From: Nannochloropsis salina CCMP1776
Taxonomy: Eukaryota > Sar > Eustigmatophyceae > Eustigmatales > Monodopsidaceae
Assembly: GCA_004565275.1 (NCBI GenBank)
Contig: SDOX01000018.1
Coordinates: 294,541-358,540 of the forward strand
DNA: 64,000 bases
Direction: 5' to 3'
The notes below the pieces were generated by a model. The model was not told where the DNA came from. It ran no database searches and was given only the letters and a program-made list of their open reading frames with translations. Shown here piece after piece: positions 1 through 11,014 of this stretch (within the stretch, counting starts at the first letter, position 1; each line of letters starts with the position of its first letter). Made by a program: the position numbers and the translations under genes.

Positions 1-18
1 CCCTCTCTGTTTTCACAG

Positions 19-987
19 GCATATGCCGTGGCCAAAAAATACGCCCTTCAAGAAGGCTACTATCTGAATGTCAATCGAGAGCTCCTAAGTCTAGGCGCCG
101 CTAACCTAGGCGCATCATTTTTTTCTTCCTACCCTGTGTCAGGCTCCTTTTCTAGGAGTGCAGTCAGCTATTCCGCTGGAACGCAGACTCAGCTCGCCAA
201 TGCCATCAGTGCTGTCTGTGTGATGATGGTCCTTTCCTTTTTCGCGCAATTTTTCTATTACCTTCCCCGCGCGACTTTGGGTGCCATCATCGAGGTAGCC
301 CTCCTCAATCTTTTGGACTTTGAGAGCATGAGAAGGGAGTATCGGCGGTCCAAACTCGACGCAATCGTAGCTTTCGTCACGTTTTCAATCACCCTTGCAT
401 TTGATACCGAGCTGGGTCTCCTGGGAGGGATCTCGGCGTCCGCTCTTCTCGTGTACTGGATGCCGCGAGGAGGGGCGTTCATCACTCGCCTTTATGTCAG
501 ACCCAGGTTCAGGAGACATGATAAATGTAGTATATGTGTCATAGATCTGCCTCGCTTGCTTCTTTCTCCAACCTGGGCTCAACGTCGGCTTACGGACTAT
601 TTGAAATCTGCTCGACGGTCTGGAGGCGCCGCAGGTATGCTCGTGATTTTGTCCTGGCACGAGAAATGGAAAGATGAGGAGAAGTCTGGCAGAGATGACA
701 AAGTTTCGTGGGAGGCCAGGAGGAGGAATGGTCAAATGGACGAGCACCGTGTCCAGGCGATGATCCAGCGGGCCATGGAGGCGGCGGATGCCGCAGGAGT
801 GCCGCGAGAGATGACGACAATAGTGGGGCTGCCATTGCCGGGCAAAAGCTGTCAAAGTGCCGATCTCTCTTTGCTCGTGACTGAGGGGCAAAGAAAGGTC
901 GCAGAAAATGTTTTGAGAAGAGCCAGCTCCATTTCGCTGCTGGCTGCGTACGGAGAGGAACTTATGACGGACTTGTTGACAAGATGA
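19..987 (+). CDS. SulP/SLC26-family sulfate or anion transporter, C-terminal exon (5' part outside window)
   Basis: This is the last exon of a SulP (SLC26) anion transporter. A pyrimidine-rich stretch ending in AG at 17-18 is the 3' splice site, so the exon starts at 19 in the frame A-Y-A-V-A-K-K. The family signature NRELLSLGAANLGASFF followed by YPVSGSFSRSAVSYSAGTQT is present, then hydrophobic spans (about residues 55-80 and 110-145) matching the last membrane helices. SulP proteins normally end in a cytosolic STAS domain. The roughly 170 residues after the last helix are Arg/Lys-rich and I cannot recognise a STAS fold in them. Likely role: proton- or anion-coupled sulfate or bicarbonate transport at a membrane. 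The substrate cannot be told from this part. Family confidence is high; exon limits are good. Confidence 0.85.
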   Translation, partial: AYAVAKKYALQEGYYLNVNRELLSLGAANLGASFFSSYPVSGSFSRSAVSYSAGTQTQLANAISAVCVMMVLSFFAQFFYYLPRATLGAIIEVALLNLLDFESMRREYRRSKLDAIVAFVTFSITLAFDTELGLLGGISASALLVYWMPRGGAFITRLYVRPRFRRHDKCSICVIDLPRLLLSPTWAQRRLTDYLKSARRSGGAAGMLVILSWHEKWKDEEKSGRDDKVSWEARRRNGQMDEHRVQAMIQRAMEAADAAGVPREMTTIVGLPLPGKSCQSADLSLLVTEGQRKVAENVLRRASSISLLAAYGEELMTDLLTR

Positions 988-2127
988 TGAAAGACTGACT
1001 TACGTCCACAAGCTTGTGCACGCCACTTGTAAAATTGTACCATCCCGTGTAAAAAGCAACAATCATGACATGATCCTATTTTCTGCTCTTGCCAGAAAGG
1101 GAGCCCTTTGACGCATGTTCATTCTTGCTTTTTCTTTTCTTTACTCAGCTTCTTTTTGTTGCCTTACACAACGTAATTCATGCCGCACACCTATTTTTAA
1201 TTGGATTGTAGAGACTAAGTGGTTGTGCTCAAGCTGCTATCTCGCCCAGGCTAAGCAGGAATCCAAAGAAATGACAAACAAGAAGTTTTTTCCACATACC
1301 ACAACATACTTTCCCCGTGTCATTGCTGCCTCTGCTGTCGCTGACTTTCTGCGAGCGTTTTTAACGTCATGGGAAGATATTTGGAATGTCTTGTTGGGGC
1401 AAAGTAATTCGACAAAGAGACGTATAAGGGAGACACCTTCTTGCAAGCTTTCTTCACAGCCTCTTGAATCATATGAAGGCGAGCGTATCTTCTCATCAGA
1501 TGTTATGAAATGAAAACCAAAACACCCTCCAAGTAGGTGGAATTTCCCACCAACATGTAAACGTCAAAGATAGTTTACAGAAAGATAGTCGTTGCAACAA
1601 GAATGGAATAGGTAAAACGAGGACAGAAGCCAAAAATGGCACCAATAATTCCCCAAATGACGAGCACCCGAGTGAAGGCGAACAGGACTTCAGAAAGAAA
1701 GGGAGTAATTTATTCGTGTCTAAAACATAAATACTTTCAGAGCGAAAAAGGTGACAAATTTCTTAGCCAACGCTTGAACAACGAACTCTTCCTCTCATGC
1801 CTGCACAAATAATTCTGTCACGATGCTGATTGTGCACGCCACGTAGCCTGTTTAGACGGTGAGAAGGCCAAGGTTGACTGGATGCTTTTTTGAAATGCAT
1901 ATTTGAACAGCTAAACCGACACAACTGAGGCGTGTCTTCAAAAGCTACACGCTTTCGCGTCAAACCCCTATACCTCCCCAGGCACTCGGCTGCTTGAACT
2001 TTCCTTGCTCGCTGGTTTTCCGTTACTAGGAAAGGCCTTACCCAAAAATCAAAACAATTAAAAACGTGCCTTTTTTTCATTTGATAAAACCTCTGAGGTC
2101 AATTTTCTTGCAAAGATCACAGCAGCT
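988..2127. other. Intergenic, no gene seen
   Basis: This is the space between the SulP stop and the DRC10 start, holding the 3' UTR of the former and the promoter of the latter. A 132-residue open frame at 1115-1513 (+) and a 105-residue one at 1763-2080 (-) have no recognisable domain and biased composition, and I do not treat them as genes. Confidence 0.5.
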
Positions 2128-3525
2128 ATGATTGTCATAGCCAATAAGACGGAAGCTCAGCGGATACTGTCATTGCTGGAAGATGCGCTAAATTCTCTAA
2201 ATTTGGTAGCCGGAATCCCTCTACGTCTGTCGCAAGACCCAAACCTACACTTCTCCCCAGATGTTTCGAATATTTTAAGCGAACAGGATATGGAAGAAGA
2301 CATGCTGAAGTCGTTTTTAATGCCGCCATTCCCATATTTGCCTGCATTGCCGATCCCTGAATCATCTCCTTTTTTTCCACCGCCAGAAACCGAATTATCT
2401 GCATATCGAAGTCAATCCTCGAACCTAATTCCTTCCAGGTGTTCCCCCCGCTCGTCAGGAAACTCCTCACATGATACAATTTTGAAAAACCATCTATCTA
2501 CTACCCGTCACCTGGTCCGCACAATGCGCCGCTTCCATCCTAAAATTGATGCATGTGCTTCGCCTACACTCTCTTTATTCATCGGTGCCCTTTGCGACCT
2601 TAAAAATATTTTGACTCAACGCTTCTCCACTACCTTACAAGATGACCTTCGAAGGGTGAATGCCCTAGGAAAATTAACGGATAAAGAGAAACAAACGTTT
2701 GATAGCCTTGCTTTGCTTCAGCACGTGTCTACCACCAGAGAGCGCGAACAATCTGGAGAGATTTCAACCCTTGAAAGCTTGCGCGAAAAGCTAGAAACTG
2801 AACTAGCTCTACAGGAAGCCCAAGTTAACGAAGAGAGGGATAACATTGCCCAGGAACTGAAAAATTCGCTTGACCTCGCCCACACAAGGCATGCAGCGAA
2901 AATTACAGAGCTCAGAAAGTGCCTAGAAGACTCAGTCCCGATCCTGGCTCAGGAGGCTCAAAAATACGAGTTCACAGAGAAATTGATGAAGAAAAAGCAG
3001 ACACTCCTCGAAGAAAAATTGGCTGATTTAACGCAGAATTACGAGGCGGACGTAAAACAAAAGCAGGATGATATTCGTTGGTTGAGGGCTACAGCGCGGG
3101 AGGAAAATAATGAATTGCACGAGCTGCGGGAACATTTTGCGGTGGTAGAGCGCCAGCAAGCTGAGCTCAATAATATGGAGCGAGAGCGGCAAAAACGGGC
3201 TTTAGAAGCGGAAGCTCGTATGCGCCATGCTGTTGAGTGTGCTATTCGGATTCAGTCCGTGTTCCGGAAGCACAAGGCTGTTGTGGGATATCAAACTCTC
3301 AAGAAGTCAGGTAAATTGGCGGGGGGGGACAAAAAAGCCAAGAAAAAGAAACCGGGGGTAAAAGCAGGTACTAAGGGTATCGTCAAGAAAGCAAACATGT
3401 CAAAAGCCGCAGTCAGCAACGTATCGAAAAATGAGTCGGCTACGCCCGTCAGGACACTCAGGAAGGCAGCACATGGCTCAAAAAAAGAGGGCGCTGGCAG
3501 GAAGACAATAAAGAAGACAAAATAG
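2128..3525 (+). CDS. DRC10: Dynein regulatory complex subunit 10 (IQCD-like), coiled-coil with IQ motif
   Basis: DRC10/IQCD is a subunit of the nexin-dynein regulatory complex, which links outer doublets in motile cilia and controls dynein. The 465-residue protein follows the family order. An N-terminal helix carries the EAQRILSLLEDALNSLNLV signature. A long coiled coil runs from about residue 190 to 370, including MKKKQTLLEEKLADLTQNY, which aligns with the MKKK/KYKVETEIENWIQKY region of vertebrate IQCD. An IQ motif (IRIQSVFRKHKAVVGYQ, about 375-392) is a probable calmodulin site, followed by a Lys-rich tail like that of animal IQCD. It is a single exon, with ATG at 2128. There are no upstream partners in the window. 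A generic coiled-coil IQ protein is the alternative, but matching both ends favours DRC10. Confidence 0.8.
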   Translation: MIVIANKTEAQRILSLLEDALNSLNLVAGIPLRLSQDPNLHFSPDVSNILSEQDMEEDMLKSFLMPPFPYLPALPIPESSPFFPPPETELSAYRSQSSNLIPSRCSPRSSGNSSHDTILKNHLSTTRHLVRTMRRFHPKIDACASPTLSLFIGALCDLKNILTQRFSTTLQDDLRRVNALGKLTDKEKQTFDSLALLQHVSTTREREQSGEISTLESLREKLETELALQEAQVNEERDNIAQELKNSLDLAHTRHAAKITELRKCLEDSVPILAQEAQKYEFTEKLMKKKQTLLEEKLADLTQNYEADVKQKQDDIRWLRATAREENNELHELREHFAVVERQQAELNNMERERQKRALEAEARMRHAVECAIRIQSVFRKHKAVVGYQTLKKSGKLAGGDKKAKKKKPGVKAGTKGIVKKANMSKAAVSNVSKNESATPVRTLRKAAHGSKKEGAGRKTIKKTK

Positions 3526-3698
3526 TCCATTCCATGCCCACAAGTGAAAGTTGTCATTACTTACTATACCAAAACGTCACGCCCTTCTCTTTCATATTGT
3601 GTGCTTCGAATGTGTGGTGGAAGAACGACGATATGAAAGGCGCGCCGTGAGTGATATTAGACTTAACACATGATTACATTTATTTCTTTGAGACTGAT

Positions 3699-5708
3699 CT
3701 AACAAGCAACTTTAGCGAATATTTCAGCTTCTTCAGCTTTGTCCTTTACGCTTTTAATTTTGCCTGTTGTACCATCGTCGTCATCGTAATGTGTGCGATG
3801 CGCATTTCCATTTTGTTTTCGATTTCCACCATCGCTGCTGCCACCATTTTCATCTATGTAGACAGCAAGCGCCGTGCTGGCATAGCGCTCACCAGGGCCG
3901 AACATTTCTTCGTCTGCGATAAATGCTTGGAGCAAGGCAGAAACTGCCATCGAAAAAATCTGACAGAACATGTCGGCAGTAAACCACGCCAAAATGACAA
4001 CTAGGATGGTAGGACCGATAGGCGAGTGAATCCTGTCTTCCAAAAAGAAAGTCATCGTATAGAAAGAGATAGCGCCGGCAGTAACAGAGACAAAAACCTT
4101 CCCGATTATTATGACGAATTCGCTCACAAGGGATACCGCTCCGATTCGCATGATATTGCGGGCGATGAGGAAAAATGCCATCTTCCCAGAGGTGCAGAAA
4201 GAGGTCCCATTCACAGCGGTTTGAATGTAGGCGTTTTTGTTAACAAATTTCAAAATCTTTTCCAGACACCAAAAGCCACACTGACAACAACAGAGAAGGT
4301 ACTGTGCGACCTTATTCTCTGAACGCTTGAGTATTTTTTGTACGTAGGCGATGATTGATCGGATTGCTTCGACGACAGCGATGACCAAAGAACCGAATGC
4401 GGCTGTCCCGAGATGATAGAGACCCGTGATGCCCACAGCCTTACATAGAGTACCACTTCCAATCGTACCCTTGTCTCGCGTGAAATACCAAGTGGATACG
4501 GCCAAAGCGAGGGTAATTTGCCCGACTGCGATTATAAATTGGGCGGTCCAGAGAAGAACAAAAAGCATGTACCAGGCGAACTCCGAGCCGCTTGCGCCGT
4601 ACTGAAAGCGCTGGACGATTACTTCGGGGCCAGCCTCCGCAAATGGATTGACGCCGGTGCCTTGGAAAAGGCGAGGCTCGAAGTGGCCCATGGAGGCAAT
4701 GTTGACGGAGTAAGAAGACCAAGGCACGAGAAAAAGCACAAGGCCGGCGGCTTGGAGGAAGGGGTACAGGACAATCAGGGGCATGTCGATCACTGCCCGG
4801 GCCGCCTCCCTAACTAATCCGACTGCCAAGTTGATCCGTTTTCGCAAAAAGACAAGCGTGCAAAGCCACAAGGCGCACATTACCAAGAAAAAGATGCCGA
4901 GGCCTTTTGCCACCCAAACCTCGCGATCCGAATGCGTCCGGGGAACATCATTCTTCCAGTCATTCGCCCACAGATACATGAACGCGCCTAGGGCGCCCAA
5001 GCACGCCCACACAAGCATATTGACTGTCCAAACAGCCACATGAATGAGACCAGGGGTACGTAAAAGCCATGTCCACAAGAATCCCAAGATCAGTGCGGCG
5101 CCGAAGCCGATTCCGAAAATGAAGGTCCGAGCATTTATCACGTCTCCGTAGAACTCCGTCAAAATTGATACATCCAGATCGTCCCTATATGATTTAGCCA
5201 TGCTGAAAGCCTCCAGTGCCGTGCTGTTGGTAATGTAGCACCGATTCATGATCTCTTTGCTCGGGTACTGAGGAATACAGTAGCCTTTCTGGATGTTGTC
5301 CTCCGTGGGGGCCACCTCCCCGATGCAGAAGACGACAGCCGGATCATAGACTTTGGGACATTCCTCAAGGCAAACGCCCATAGTTTTGATGTTCAGAGGC
5401 ATGAAAAAGGGAGTGGAACCTTGGCACACAGTGCCATTCCAATCGTATCCGTTTGTCAAGACCTCAACATGCCCATTCAACATGGCCTCCCGTCCGATCC
5501 ATGACATGGCTGCCCAAGCCCCGAGCAGTAAAACGAGAAAACAGGGATCCGTACATGTACGCTTCTTGACGGGACCTTGGAAGTCTGCAGCCGCCTCGAA
5601 CTTACTATTATTGACATGGGCCTCGTCTTGTTCCGACAAAATATAGCGGCGAGGGACAACAGAATTTCCGCCCGATGTAAGGGTAACGCCGGCAGCTGAT
5701 GCAGGCAT
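3699..5708 (-). CDS. Choline transporter-like protein (CTL/SLC44 family)
   Basis: This is a 669-residue multi-pass membrane protein of the CTL/SLC44 family, which moves choline (or ethanolamine) across plasma or organelle membranes for phosphatidylcholine synthesis. The hallmark cytosol-to-TM1 junction KKRTCTDPCFLVLLLGAW lies at about residues 48-65. A large Cys-containing extracellular loop follows (about 80-190), then about nine more hydrophobic segments (for example 197-217, 225-245, 320-345, 395-420, 515-545, 560-590). The tail is cytosolic and acidic, rich in His, Gly and Asp. It is a single exon on the minus strand, and the first ATG at 5708 gives a plausible cytosolic N-terminus. The neighbouring gene to the left ends convergently at 3525. 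Family assignment is firm; the substrate is inferred. Confidence 0.9.
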   Translation of the reverse strand: MPASAAGVTLTSGGNSVVPRRYILSEQDEAHVNNSKFEAAADFQGPVKKRTCTDPCFLVLLLGAWAAMSWIGREAMLNGHVEVLTNGYDWNGTVCQGSTPFFMPLNIKTMGVCLEECPKVYDPAVVFCIGEVAPTEDNIQKGYCIPQYPSKEIMNRCYITNSTALEAFSMAKSYRDDLDVSILTEFYGDVINARTFIFGIGFGAALILGFLWTWLLRTPGLIHVAVWTVNMLVWACLGALGAFMYLWANDWKNDVPRTHSDREVWVAKGLGIFFLVMCALWLCTLVFLRKRINLAVGLVREAARAVIDMPLIVLYPFLQAAGLVLFLVPWSSYSVNIASMGHFEPRLFQGTGVNPFAEAGPEVIVQRFQYGASGSEFAWYMLFVLLWTAQFIIAVGQITLALAVSTWYFTRDKGTIGSGTLCKAVGITGLYHLGTAAFGSLVIAVVEAIRSIIAYVQKILKRSENKVAQYLLCCCQCGFWCLEKILKFVNKNAYIQTAVNGTSFCTSGKMAFFLIARNIMRIGAVSLVSEFVIIIGKVFVSVTAGAISFYTMTFFLEDRIHSPIGPTILVVILAWFTADMFCQIFSMAVSALLQAFIADEEMFGPGERYASTALAVYIDENGGSSDGGNRKQNGNAHRTHYDDDDGTTGKIKSVKDKAEEAEIFAKVAC

Positions 5709-6796
5709 ACCACCGGGTACCGGATGCGTTCTACTGTGGGAGCGTATGGTTCTCTAGCAGATGTGATGGACGCGATGTAAGTGTGGGGGTATTTTGACAT
5801 GAAAGAGAAGGCCCATGCCGGTCAGCGATTTTTCATCGTTAGATGATGTAACAGACCAGGACGACATTTTTGCAGTGAGAGATTCGACCATATGTTATAT
5901 CTCATCGGCATAGGGCTGAAAGTCGGTAATAGAATGCAAGAGTACGGTTTCACCCGCACCCGCCGACTTGTGTGCCAGGCTTGTGTTAGGGGGCCCGGCG
6001 GGTGCTGGCGAGCGGCTTGAGGCCGATGGGGGTACGTGGTACGTGGTGCTCCTCGAATGCTAGGTCTGCTCGAGACGTCGCGGTCGGGGGTGGTTTCCTG
6101 CTCCCTACGGAGCATCACCACGACACGTGCGGTGCGGATAAAGAAGATGTACATCAGACGCTATGACTAGGACTTTGCAAGATTGTCATTCGCCAAAGAG
6201 GTTGAGGATGTCAGAGACGATTTTTCCATGCGAGCTGAGCCTCGCCGCGAACGGCGCAGCCTTGTTCTTACCTCCGCCAGCTGGCATAATTATTCTGAGT
6301 ATCACACAAGGTCTTTAAAGATGTGCAAAATGCATAAAACGTACGACAATTTTCTCCACAGGGTCAGAGAAACGAAATGAGAACGAAAGTGGAAGGAGAA
6401 ATACAGTAAAAGCAAAGGCCCCTACAGGTCCCACTTCATATCGACATATGATAAAGAGACAAGCTGATTCCCTTTTGTTTGTGTGTGTAACAGCAACCCT
6501 CCGTGCACATGGGCTCGTTCGGTTGCTATCTTTTCGCTAAACTTCTGCCTCAAGGCATCACACATGCCGTCCTTTCACCATTCCCTACTCCAGAAATGCA
6601 CAATGCACAACCGACCTTATTCCAAGCCCTTTCAAATTCACATGTTACTTGGAAAGCACCACGCCGCCCATGAAAATCTGGACAACCGCGTCAAAGAAAG
6701 ACTGAGACACTGTAACCTTTTCCTCCACTACCTGTGTAAATCCCCCCCATATTGCTCCGTCTCTCAATCTTCCCAGCTCTTGTACACCGCTGCTTT
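5709..6796. other. Intergenic, no gene seen
   Basis: This lies upstream of the SLC44-like gene and downstream of the MAP kinase kinase stop. It holds the promoter of the former and the 3' UTR of the latter. Open frames of 65-111 codons here have no domain features. Confidence 0.5.
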
Positions 6797-9700
6797 TCAT
6801 CGACACTGCTCTAACTGACCTTGCAGGCCCACATTTCTCTCATCTCGCTTCCCGGCCTCCAACTCTGGAGCGGTTGCTTCTTCCTGTCTCCACGCACTCT
6901 CTGCTGTCACCTTCGTGAAGGTCTCAGGCTTTCCCTCCCCCTCCTCCGCCTTCCGTCCCTCTGTCCGCTCCTTACCTTCGAGAGACTCCCTTCTCTTCAG
7001 CATCGACAAGTCCATTGAGGAGGTCAGTGACAAGACCGAAGAGTTCTTGGGCAGTAAGGGAGGGGGCGAGGGGGCCCTCGCTATCAGTGCTTCTTCTGAC
7101 TCCTCCTCAGCGGCGGCAAAAGCAGCCTCAAGGCTCGCTGCAACAAGTCCCTCCTCCAGAGCAAGCTCCTCCGCCAGGCGTTGCACCATGGTCTCTCGCA
7201 ACATAGGCAGCCTTGTCTGCTCTCCCTTCTCCTCACCGCGCTGGCCCTCGATCCCCGCTTTGCCACCTTGCCACCCCTCCTTCCCGTCCTCCTCCTCGTC
7301 AATATCCTTCCCCATGTCGCCCTCCGTGGCACACTCCTCATCCCTATCTACACCTGATTCTTGCTTGTTATCCTCCCCACGTCCCTCGCCAGTTCGCCAT
7401 TCCTCCTCCGCCTCTCCCAGCGCACCTTCCCCCTTTTCGACCTTCACTCTTCTCTTCCACCCTGTGTCCGACTCAGAGTTTCTACACGCGGAATCAGCCT
7501 CAGCCGCCAGCTTCCTCCGCTTCTGCGTCAAGTGTCTGGCTAGGACCTGGCAGACCGTCTCCAGCTCCGCGACCTTGACCTCCCGGTCCTCCAAGAACTC
7601 CATGACATGGCCGCGGGCGTCCTTGTGCAAGTGGTGGCGGGAGGCGATGAAGGGATGTTGAAGGAGGGCGTGCGAGGAGGCACGCTGGCCCGGATCTTTG
7701 GTCAGGCACTGTCGAATAAAGTCATGGAAGAGGGGGGAAAAGGCGGGCGGGGCCTCCGGGGACGGGCTGTCGCAGACCGCGTGCACCAAGCCCCAGTAGC
7801 AAGACGTGGGCTGCTTGAGGGGAAAGGCGCCCACAGCCACGGCCAGCATGCTCAGGCCGAAGCCCCAGATGTCTGCGCCGAAAGAGTAGCCCTGGCCGGT
7901 GATCCTCTCGGGGCTCATGTAGCCGAGCGTCCCGATGAAGGTGTCGGCTAGCGGCTGCTTCGCTTCCTCCCCCTCCGCTGCCTCCCCCCCGTCCAAGGAC
8001 CTAGAGACCCCAAAGTCCGCCAGCTTGATGAAGCCCGCGCTGTTGAGCAGGAGGTTGGAGGGCTTGATGTCCCGGTGGATCTTCTTGCGCGCGTGCAGGA
8101 ACTCCAGTCCCTGCAGCACGTTGTAGGCCACGTGCGCCAGAATGTCCTCGCTCCCGCAGCCCCCCCGGTCCACGAGCAGGTCCTGCAGCGATCCCCCGTT
8201 CATATACTCCACCACCAGTGTCAGGCACCCGTGCTTTGCGTCCGCGAAGGCATCGTAGAAGGAGACTATGTAGGGACAGTGCCCCCCGTCGGCGCTGGAT
8301 TCCACTTTCTCCGCCGGGGACCCCGCATCCCTCCATCTCATATCCTCCCTCGCCTCCTCTACCTCCTTCTTTTCTTCCAAACTCAGCGCCCCAGTCGCCT
8401 CTCTCAACGTTGTCATCCCTGTCTGTCCAGTCGAGAAAGCTGCTGCCCCCCCTCCCATTTCGCGCCCAAGGTCTTCCTTGTCCGCGACCCCGCCCTCCTC
8501 CCTCTCAGGCCCCGCAGCACACTGCTCCTTGTCCTCTTCACCGCGCAGACTATCCCCTCTTACCATCAACGCCCCGGGATCCGCATTCACCTCTCCCACA
8601 CCCTCCTCGGCTACTTTGCCCTCCCTTCCGCCCTCCTCCCCACCCTCCTCCCCGTCTTCTTCCATGTCCTCGATGCTCGGCTCCACTCGTGTCGTCCTCT
8701 TGGCGTCGATGCTCGCCAGATTCGAGTAAAGTATTTTCAGCTCCCGCATGACCTGCGCCCGTCTCCCGGCATCGTACAGAGGCAGAGCCTTCAGGGCGAC
8801 CAGGCGCATGCTCGGCACGTGCAAGGCTTTGTGGACCGCGCCACTATTCCCGGACCCGAGTCGCGCCAGGACCAGGAAGTTATTCCCCTGGTTCAAAGAG
8901 GGGCGCCTCCGAAGGCTGTTGCGGGGGGAGCTGACCAGTCCGCCACGACCGATGGTAAAGCCGCCCAGGTCGAAGTTCTCGCCGGCCGAGCGGTAGAAGA
9001 CCACGCCCTCCTCCTCTCCCTCACCTGCTCCTGCCCGCACTCCCGCCTCGCCCAGGTCTTCGTCCTCCTGAGCCGCCCGCGCCGCCTTCAGGGTTGCGGA
9101 GGGCCGAAACACGAAGTCGCCCTCATGGTGAGGCAGCGGCGGCGGGTATTGAACGCACTGGCCGGGCGCCGCGTCCCCCCCAGGGGCCCACCCAGGCACC
9201 CCACGCTCGAATCTTTCTGCAGGAGCCATCCCCTCCCCACCGCTTCCATCCATCCCAACTAAAACTGCTGCCGAGTTCACATCCTGACCAGCCTGCGTGC
9301 ACGTCTGCCCCTCCCCAAGGCCTCCCTCCTCGCCGCCCCCTCCCACGCCCTCGAGTGCCTCCTGCGCAGTTCTTCCCCCGGCACCGTCCGCGAAGGGCCC
9401 GCTGCGCTCAGTGCCTTCTCCAACACTCCCGCTTCTTGCTTCTTGAGACAGTGGTGAGAGGAAGGGCTGGGAAAGCTCCCTGTGCTCCGCCGCAAGCCGA
9501 CTCGAAGACCGCGCACTGCTGTTCCCGCTGCTGGCGTTGCTCTCCCGGCTGCTAGTGCTCGTGCAGCTGCCGTAGCCTGCCGTCGGCGCCGGCTTCTCCT
9601 GCTGAGAAAGCGACGCGCTGTTGATACTGAGGGATCCATAGTAGCCCCCGTAGCCCTGTGAGAGAATCATTCCGTTCGGACCCATCCGACGCCCGCCGCC

Positions 9701-11014
9701 CCCCCGGGTATCGTAGCAGTCCCCGTCTTCGTCCTCCACGTTGATGTGTAGACACTTGCGACGCTCCAGCCTTCCCGGAGTATTGCTACGACTAGCGGCC
9801 ATGCCGGCATGCGGGGTGGTGGCCAGGGTGCGCGCCGAGGAGGACACTTGCGGCTTGGGGGGGGGCGGGCGTGAGTCCCAGATTGTGGAAACCATGGGGG
9901 ATTGCTCCCCCTCCCCCGACGAGTCCTCCTCCTCGTCTTCATCGTCCCAATCTACGTTGTCGCCTGTGTTCGTGGAGTCCGTCTCGCTCCCTGCCGTATC
10001 TTCAACTCCACCTCCGTCCCCTTCTCCCCCTTCCTCCCCCGCTGCCAGCCCCTCGCTGCCGCTGTCTTCAGGGCTGTCGTCGCCCCAGTCCACCTGCGAG
10101 GACGTGGACAGCCTCCGCAACATTTTAGCCGAGGAACCCACGTAGGATCCTCTTACGTCCGAGGTGAGCTCCAACTTCAGCTTGGCGGGGGAGCGAGGAC
10201 TGCGTGCGTTGGGCCTGCCCACAGCTTGCTCGAGTCCGGAGCGCACGCCCGAGGGGAGCGCTGTCTTCTCCTGAGATGCTTGAGTCGCCGGTGAGTCTTG
10301 AGGACTGTCTGTACTACTGTCATGCATTCTTTCGCCTGATGACCCCGCTGGGCGCGCGCAAAGGAGAACATGAGAAATGAGGAAAATGTCCACGTCAAGC
10401 AATGTGAACGCCAAAGAAAGACTAGGTTAAAAAGTTGCCACAGGTGGGCAATTTTACAACAGTCCGTTAGATATGAAATAATAGGAGTTAGATCAAAACA
10501 GACGTCGACCGATAATCCAGACACGAAGACAAGAAGCTCTCGGGACGCAAGGCGGCATTCCCTATTTCCCTACCCCTTACAAGTTACTCGACCAAAGTTA
10601 CTGGTCCTTCATGTTCTCATCCATCCTGCAGCATTTTCTTATTCCAGACCCATGGTTTACCCACAAAATCATGGGCTCAAACAATACAAACTCACCATTT
10701 GTATTATTCTGTGATGACGAGGACGAAGAGCTGCTGCTGCTCTCCTCCTTCTGGTCGGGCAAGGCAGTCTGGACGCCGAAATGGATCCCTATCCCCACGG
10801 GCGTCTCTTTCGTGGTCAAACTGGTAGATGACCTGCGAAATAATTGTCTAAACCATCCCTTGTGGCCAACTCGTGAAGAGAACGATTTGGCTCTTGCCGC
10901 CCGCCGTGGCTCTGCCATGTCAAAGGGTGCTAGCCGCTTCGACCCCTCGAAATCTTTCGAGCAAGAGTGCGACAAGGAGCGATCCCCCCAGCTTCTCCGC
11001 GTCCCCGCACCCAA
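6797..11014 (-). CDS. MAP kinase kinase (STE7/MKK-like) with very long acidic extensions
   Basis: This is a serine/threonine/tyrosine kinase of the MAPKK group. Two exons are inferred: 11014-10696 and 10347-6797, with a 347-nt intron (GTGAGT...CCCAG). The split codon g|cg keeps the frame, giving about 1289 residues against 350-550 for most MKKs. A start at 10917 (MAEPRRAARAK) is an alternative. The kinase domain is encoded at about 8890-7650: glycine loop LGSGNSGAV, ATP lysine in VALKALP, helix-C Glu in MRELKILYSN, catalytic IHRDIKPSNLLL, DFG in LADFGVSRS and the MKK signature GTLGYMSPERI. An acidic, low-complexity insert of about 130 residues separates helix C from strand 4. The activation loop is also about 10 residues longer than usual. 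The N-terminus has poly-Ser and acidic tracts; the C-terminus is Glu/Arg-rich and partly coiled coil. It shares a 355-bp divergent promoter region with NOL10. Confidence 0.85.

Noticed and set aside
385-891. 168-codon minus-strand frame inside the SulP exon.
   Set aside because: Shadow of a coding region with clear family match on the plus strand.
1115-1513. 132-codon plus-strand frame with a hydrophobic start.
   Set aside because: Only the first 20 residues resemble a signal peptide. The rest is patternless and no splice links are seen.
8075-9262. 395-codon open frame on the plus strand inside the MAP kinase kinase, plus several 100-250 codon neighbours (6915-7661, 8218-8751, 9094-9555).
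   Set aside because: Antisense to an intact kinase. GC-rich codons on one strand keep the other open, and the translations are Pro/Ser/Arg-rich without domains.
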